Shown here piece after piece: positions 12,903 through 15,963 of a stretch of 15,963 nucleotides of DNA (positions are counted from its first letter, which is position 1; every line of letters begins with the position of its first letter). The notes under the pieces are model-generated. The model did no database searches. It was not told the DNA's origin and saw nothing but the letters and a program-made list of their open reading frames with translations. A program made the translations under genes and the position numbers. Origin of the DNA: UBA4664 sp038244585 (GTDB lineage Bacteria > Patescibacteriota > Saccharimonadia > UBA4664). The DNA lies in contig JBBRTI010000018.1 in the NCBI GenBank assembly GCA_038244585.1, positions 1 through 15,963 of the forward strand, in the 5' to 3' direction.

Positions 12903-12924
12903 GTGCATGTAGTAACATAAGCAC
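12903..12924 (+). promoter_or_regulatory. Imperfect hairpin upstream of the zinc-ribbon gene
   Basis: GTGC-ATGT (12903-12910) pairs with ACAT (12915-12918) and GCAC (12921-12924), with a 4-base loop and a 2-base bulge. It lies in the 74-bp gap after the WecG/TagA-like gene, 19 bases before the GTG start. It has no U-run, so it is not a terminator. Confidence 0.25.
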
Positions 12925-12943
12925 AATAACCTTGGTGGAATGA

Positions 12944-14080
12944 GTGGGCTGCGCAACCTGTGCCAAAGACACGGCAATGATCCGGATAGGAACCGGCGAT
13001 TACTGCGGCACGTGTGGTACGCGCGCCGGTCTCGAAGCCTTGCCCAAGACTGCCGCCCGTACGGCATCCGCACCATTACGCCGCAGCATGGACATCGGCC
13101 CGGCCCAGCACGGGTCATCCCATATCTCGCCGCAATTTAAACGCTCAGTTGTCGTTACAGCACCCAAGCGGACGGCAGCCCAATCCGCAGCGGCGCTCCA
13201 TGCTCGATCGACCGGGCGACTAGCAGATTTACGTCAGGCTCCCGCCCCCAAACCGCCCGCGAGCCCCAAATTACCTAAGGTACGTGTTCCAGCGATTGCA
13301 CCCACGCAGGCGACGGCGCCAAAACCGAAGCTCGAACCATATCCAACCGCCAAGACTACCCATGCACCGGATCCTAAAATAGACGCTAAATTCCGCTCAG
13401 AAAGATTCGACGACCGGTTGGACCGAGCTAAACAGATCGGCCGTAGCCCCTCAGTTGCCAAATTTAGCCAACATTTCCAATCTAACGTTGCTAAAGCCCG
13501 CCAATATGACGTGCCGGAACATGACGTTGCACGCCAAGCTTCGGTATTGTCAGCCGCGGCCGCAACTCACCATGAGGCGCTTAGCCGGCTAATCAACCAG
13601 ATGCCGCCTGTTAACATCCCCAGCGCTTCCTCGCGCGGCGGACGCGTCGCCGCCGTTCTGGCCGCCATAGTCGTCATGTCCGGCTACGTCTGGTTCCAAA
13701 ACTATCCTAAAATGGCCATCCAATCTGCCGGTAGCAAAGCCGGACTCAATGCCTCTATGCCGGCATACGTCCCGTCCAGCTACAGTTTAAAGAAGACCAC
13801 CACCCAACCCGGCCTCGTAACGCTGCAATTTGCCAGCCCCAATCAGCCGCAGCGACTAACAATAAACCAGCATCGCACCGAATGGGATTCGGACTCGTTG
13901 CTTGATAACTTCGTCGCCAAACAGGGAACTGACTACACCGCGGTAAATGGCCAGGGCCTTACAATCTATCTGTTCGGTCAGAACCAAGCAGCCTGGATAA
14001 ACCACGGCGTCTGGTACAGCATTACCGGGGCCACCCGTCTGAACCGTGAGCAAATCCTGAAGATGGCCTACAGCCTTTAA
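12944..14080 (+). CDS. Zinc-ribbon, single-pass membrane protein with DUF4367-like outer domain
   Basis: 378 residues. The N-terminus carries a zinc ribbon (C3-x2-C6-x14-C21-x2-C24). A long linker follows (about 26-225), rich in Ala, Pro, Lys and Ser and probably disordered, with a short helical part near 150-215. One membrane helix is at about 233-251. The extracytoplasmic C-terminal domain (about 271-378: PAYVPSSYSLKKT, WDSDSLLDNF, QAAWINHGVWYSITGAT, LNREQILKMAYSL) resembles DUF4367, a domain often found on anti-sigma-like or regulatory membrane proteins. The layout suggests a transmembrane sensor or envelope tether. The start is the GTG at 12944, with GGTGG just upstream and an in-frame TGA immediately before it. 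I do not know its function. Confidence 0.75.
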   Translation: MGCATCAKDTAMIRIGTGDYCGTCGTRAGLEALPKTAARTASAPLRRSMDIGPAQHGSSHISPQFKRSVVVTAPKRTAAQSAAALHARSTGRLADLRQAPAPKPPASPKLPKVRVPAIAPTQATAPKPKLEPYPTAKTTHAPDPKIDAKFRSERFDDRLDRAKQIGRSPSVAKFSQHFQSNVAKARQYDVPEHDVARQASVLSAAAATHHEALSRLINQMPPVNIPSASSRGGRVAAVLAAIVVMSGYVWFQNYPKMAIQSAGSKAGLNASMPAYVPSSYSLKKTTTQPGLVTLQFASPNQPQRLTINQHRTEWDSDSLLDNFVAKQGTDYTAVNGQGLTIYLFGQNQAAWINHGVWYSITGATRLNREQILKMAYSL

Positions 14081-14099
14081 AGCATCCGCTGATAACTCA

Positions 14100-14114
14100 T
14101 GCTAAACTACTCTT
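14100..14114 (+). promoter_or_regulatory. Putative leaderless promoter of the 111-aa gene
   Basis: TGC-TAAACT (14100-14108) is an extended -10 ending 6 bases before the ATG at 14115. No Shine-Dalgarno lies in between. Confidence 0.5.
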
Positions 14115-14450
14115 ATGAATGACAGCTCCTGGGACCGCATAACCGACGCCATCGAAGCTAACTTCGGATTGATTGACCACGGACACCTGACCCGTCCGGT
14201 TGAAGACGGCCATGATCTGACCGAAAAAGTCGCCTTCGTTGTCTTCGAACGTGGCGGTGAGCGTTTTAAGCTGGAACGCGTTACCGGACCCGCCATCATC
14301 GACCGCAAAACTTTCGGCTCCAAGCGCATCGGCTCGGATGTCAGGTTCGAAAACGTCTACGATCCGGACGAGATAGCCCACAAGACAATCGTCAACAAAT
14401 TCGTTAACGGTGAATGGGTTGTCGTCGACGCTGAGTCGCTCGGCCTGTAG
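14115..14450 (+). CDS. Hypothetical protein, 111 aa
   Basis: Not recognised. A small soluble protein with a helical N-terminus (SSWDRITDAIEANFGLID) and a mixed beta-rich rest: EKVAFVVFERGGERFKLERVTG, then IIDRKTFGSKRIGSDVRFENVYDPDE and VNGEWVVVDAESLGL. No membrane segment, no cysteines. It has its own leaderless-type promoter and lies 64 bp upstream of gltX on the same strand. Its compact alternation of strands and charged residues suggests a folded housekeeping-type protein, but I cannot name a role. Confidence 0.7.
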   Translation: MNDSSWDRITDAIEANFGLIDHGHLTRPVEDGHDLTEKVAFVVFERGGERFKLERVTGPAIIDRKTFGSKRIGSDVRFENVYDPDEIAHKTIVNKFVNGEWVVVDAESLGL

Positions 14451-14501
14451 CGTCGCCGGGCCGGACAGTCAATCCGCCTTGCCCAAGTCATCGCTTGAGC
14501 G

Positions 14502-14514
14502 TAAAATGTATACT
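14502..14514 (+). promoter_or_regulatory. Putative leaderless promoter of gltX
   Basis: TAAAAT (14502-14507) ends 7 bases before the ATG at 14515. A second in-frame ATG at 14506 overlaps this hexamer and so is unlikely to be transcribed as a start. TATACT at 14509-14514 touches the ATG and is too close to act as the -10 for this gene. Confidence 0.5.
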
Positions 14515-15954
14515 ATGTCAACACCTTCACGCGTTCGCTTTGCCCCCAGTCCGACGGGCTTTCTTCATCTTGGAGGAATCCGTTCGGCCCTGTTCGATTA
14601 CCTGATCGCCCGCAAGACCGGCGGCCAGTTCGTCCTTCGCTTGGAAGACACCGACCGTGATCGGCTCGTCGACGGAGCAGCGGCCGCCATCTCCGAGAGC
14701 CTTGACTGGCTAGGCATCGGGCCCGACGAAGGCGTCATGCCCGACGGCACCCAGACCGGAGCGCTTGGTCCCTACGTACAATCGGAACGGCTCGATATCT
14801 ACCGCAAATACGCCGACGAACTAGTGGCTAAGGGCGCATTGTACCCTTGCTGGTGTACACCCGAACGCCTCGACGGCCTCCGCCGCGACGCTCAGCTCGC
14901 CAAGACCGCCTTCAAATACGACCGGCATTGTCTGACAAGTCCACAGGATCTAACCGCCCCGCATGTTCTCCGCTTCCGCATCCCCGATGACCGAGGAGAA
15001 ATAAGTTGGAACGACATTGTTCGGGGTCCGGTCAGCTTCCTGGCCTCCGAGCTAGATGACTTCGTCGCCATGAAATCGGACGGCTTCCCGACATACCATT
15101 TTGCCGCCACCCTCGACGACCACCTCATGAATATCACGCATGTGCTGCGCGGCGACGAATGGCTTCCCAGCACACCAAAACACCTCCTTGTCTTTGAAGC
15201 CTTCGGCTACGAGCCGCCGTTGTACGCGCACCTGCCCCAGGTTCTTGGTCCCGACAAAGCCAAGCTTTCCAAGCGTCACGGCGCCAAGCCGGCGCTGGAA
15301 TACCGCGAGGCCGGTTATCTGCCTGAAGCTGTAATTAATTTTCTGGCCGGACTCGGTTGGAACGAAGGCGAGGGTTCGACCAAGGAGTTTTATTCCCGCG
15401 AGGAGTTGATTGCGGCTTTCTCCCTTGAGCGTATTCAGAAAAGCCCTGCCGTCTTCGATGAAGAGCGCCTCAACTGGCTCAACGGCCACTACATACGACA
15501 GATGACACCCGAGGTGCTGCTCGAGCGTACCCAGGGCTTCTGGCCAGAGTCAGCCGATGAATTCCCAAATGACTACCGTCTAGGCGCTTTAAAGCTGGTT
15601 CAGGAACGGCTCAAGTACCTCAGCGAGCTGCCAGGTCTCACCGAATTTTTCTTTGAAGCCCCGACTCCCGACCCCATGCTACTTACGAAGATCTACAACG
15701 CTCCCGTCGCCGCCAAAACCCTTGTGGCCGTTCGAGACGTTCTGGCGCGCTGCAAATGGACCGAGGCCGCTCTGGAAGGCGCCTTGCGCCCGCTGGCCGA
15801 AAAATTAGACGTTAAGACCGGCCAGCTGTTCGGCATAATTCGCACCGCCGTGACGGGACGCACCGCCGCGCCGGGTCTATTTGAAACCCTAGCCCTCATC
15901 GGATCACAAGAAACAGTAGAACGGCTTGACAGAGCCATTAAAGCTTTAACCTAA
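14515..15954 (+). CDS. gltX: Glutamyl-tRNA synthetase (GluRS), class I
   Basis: Charges tRNA(Glu), and possibly tRNA(Gln) if the organism uses the amidotransferase route. 479 residues, complete. The class I HIGH element is HLGG in PSPTGFLHLGGIRSALF (18-21). The Glu-binding LRLEDTDRDR (41-50) is intact. A zinc-site-like C-x-C ... Y-x-x-x-C pattern is present (C112, C114, Y135, C139). The KMSKS element is KLSKRHG (250-256), followed by YREAGYLPEAVINFLAGLGWNEGEG, typical of the family. The C-terminal anticodon-binding part is helical and of normal length. The ATG at 14515 is chosen over 14410 and 14506 because the conserved RVRFAPSPTG begins six residues later and the -10 spacing fits. Only 9 bases follow the stop, so a terminator cannot be judged. 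Confidence 0.97.
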   Translation: MSTPSRVRFAPSPTGFLHLGGIRSALFDYLIARKTGGQFVLRLEDTDRDRLVDGAAAAISESLDWLGIGPDEGVMPDGTQTGALGPYVQSERLDIYRKYADELVAKGALYPCWCTPERLDGLRRDAQLAKTAFKYDRHCLTSPQDLTAPHVLRFRIPDDRGEISWNDIVRGPVSFLASELDDFVAMKSDGFPTYHFAATLDDHLMNITHVLRGDEWLPSTPKHLLVFEAFGYEPPLYAHLPQVLGPDKAKLSKRHGAKPALEYREAGYLPEAVINFLAGLGWNEGEGSTKEFYSREELIAAFSLERIQKSPAVFDEERLNWLNGHYIRQMTPEVLLERTQGFWPESADEFPNDYRLGALKLVQERLKYLSELPGLTEFFFEAPTPDPMLLTKIYNAPVAAKTLVAVRDVLARCKWTEAALEGALRPLAEKLDVKTGQLFGIIRTAVTGRTAAPGLFETLALIGSQETVERLDRAIKALT

Positions 15955-15963
15955 AGCATAATC

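Noticed and set aside
12935..12946. Upstream extension of the zinc-ribbon protein through the TGA just before its GTG
   Set aside because: It would require UGA to be a sense codon, but none of the window's genes uses UGA internally, and the extension adds only two or three codons.
1..15963. CRISPR array, insertion sequence or toxin-antitoxin pair
   Set aside because: No spaced repeat series, no transposase-like protein and no adjacent small toxin/antitoxin genes were seen on either strand.

Overview
The window is 15,963 bp of gene-dense bacterial DNA of moderate GC content (a little over half G+C by eye). It holds 18 protein genes and one tRNA gene, with no insertion sequence, phage gene or CRISPR array. 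The gene repertoire is a sortase, a PEGA-domain beta-propeller, a lone MreB-like actin, polysaccharide glycosyltransferase/ligase genes, a small Dda/RecD-like helicase and many short hypothetical genes. Together with tight packing, this suggests a Patescibacteria/CPR bacterium, most likely Saccharibacteria (TM7). That placement is inference; no rRNA or other decisive marker is present.

Layout. 1-2144: the 3' part of a DHA2-type drug exporter, back to back with a two-gene minus-strand unit (mscL then a small hypothetical). 2236-3446: a membrane-anchored thermonuclease and an unknown 181-residue protein, both preceded by copies of the same near-repeat, closed by a strong terminator. 3515-5211: minus-strand coiled-coil protein and a Dda/RecD-like helicase. 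5342-6499: a small acidic protein and a degenerate ribokinase-fold protein. 6503-7570: sortase on the minus strand, divergent from tRNA-Leu(CAA). 7876-8262: a standalone voltage-sensor-like membrane protein. 8275-9675: PEGA/beta-propeller membrane protein, divergent from the operon mreB - O-antigen-ligase-like - WecG/TagA-like (9744-12869). 12944-15954: zinc-ribbon/DUF4367-like membrane protein, a small hypothetical, and gltX.

Working together. Sortase, PEGA propeller, MreB, polymerase/ligase and WecG/TagA form a cell-envelope block. MreB would position envelope synthesis, the two following genes would build or attach surface glycan, and the sortase would anchor surface proteins. MscL and the exporter are membrane housekeeping or stress functions.

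Gene expression. Two patterns run through the window. First, at least six genes have a good -10 hexamer ending 6-8 bases before the ATG, with no Shine-Dalgarno sequence (nuclease, helicase, 5618 gene, mreB, 14115 gene, gltX), so they probably give leaderless mRNAs. Six others have clear Shine-Dalgarno sites. Second, none of the 18 genes ends in TGA (11 TAA, 7 TAG), and TGA is not used as a sense codon either. Several intergenic regions carry perfect short inverted repeats over promoters or ribosome binding sites. No stretch above 300 bases lacks a gene.
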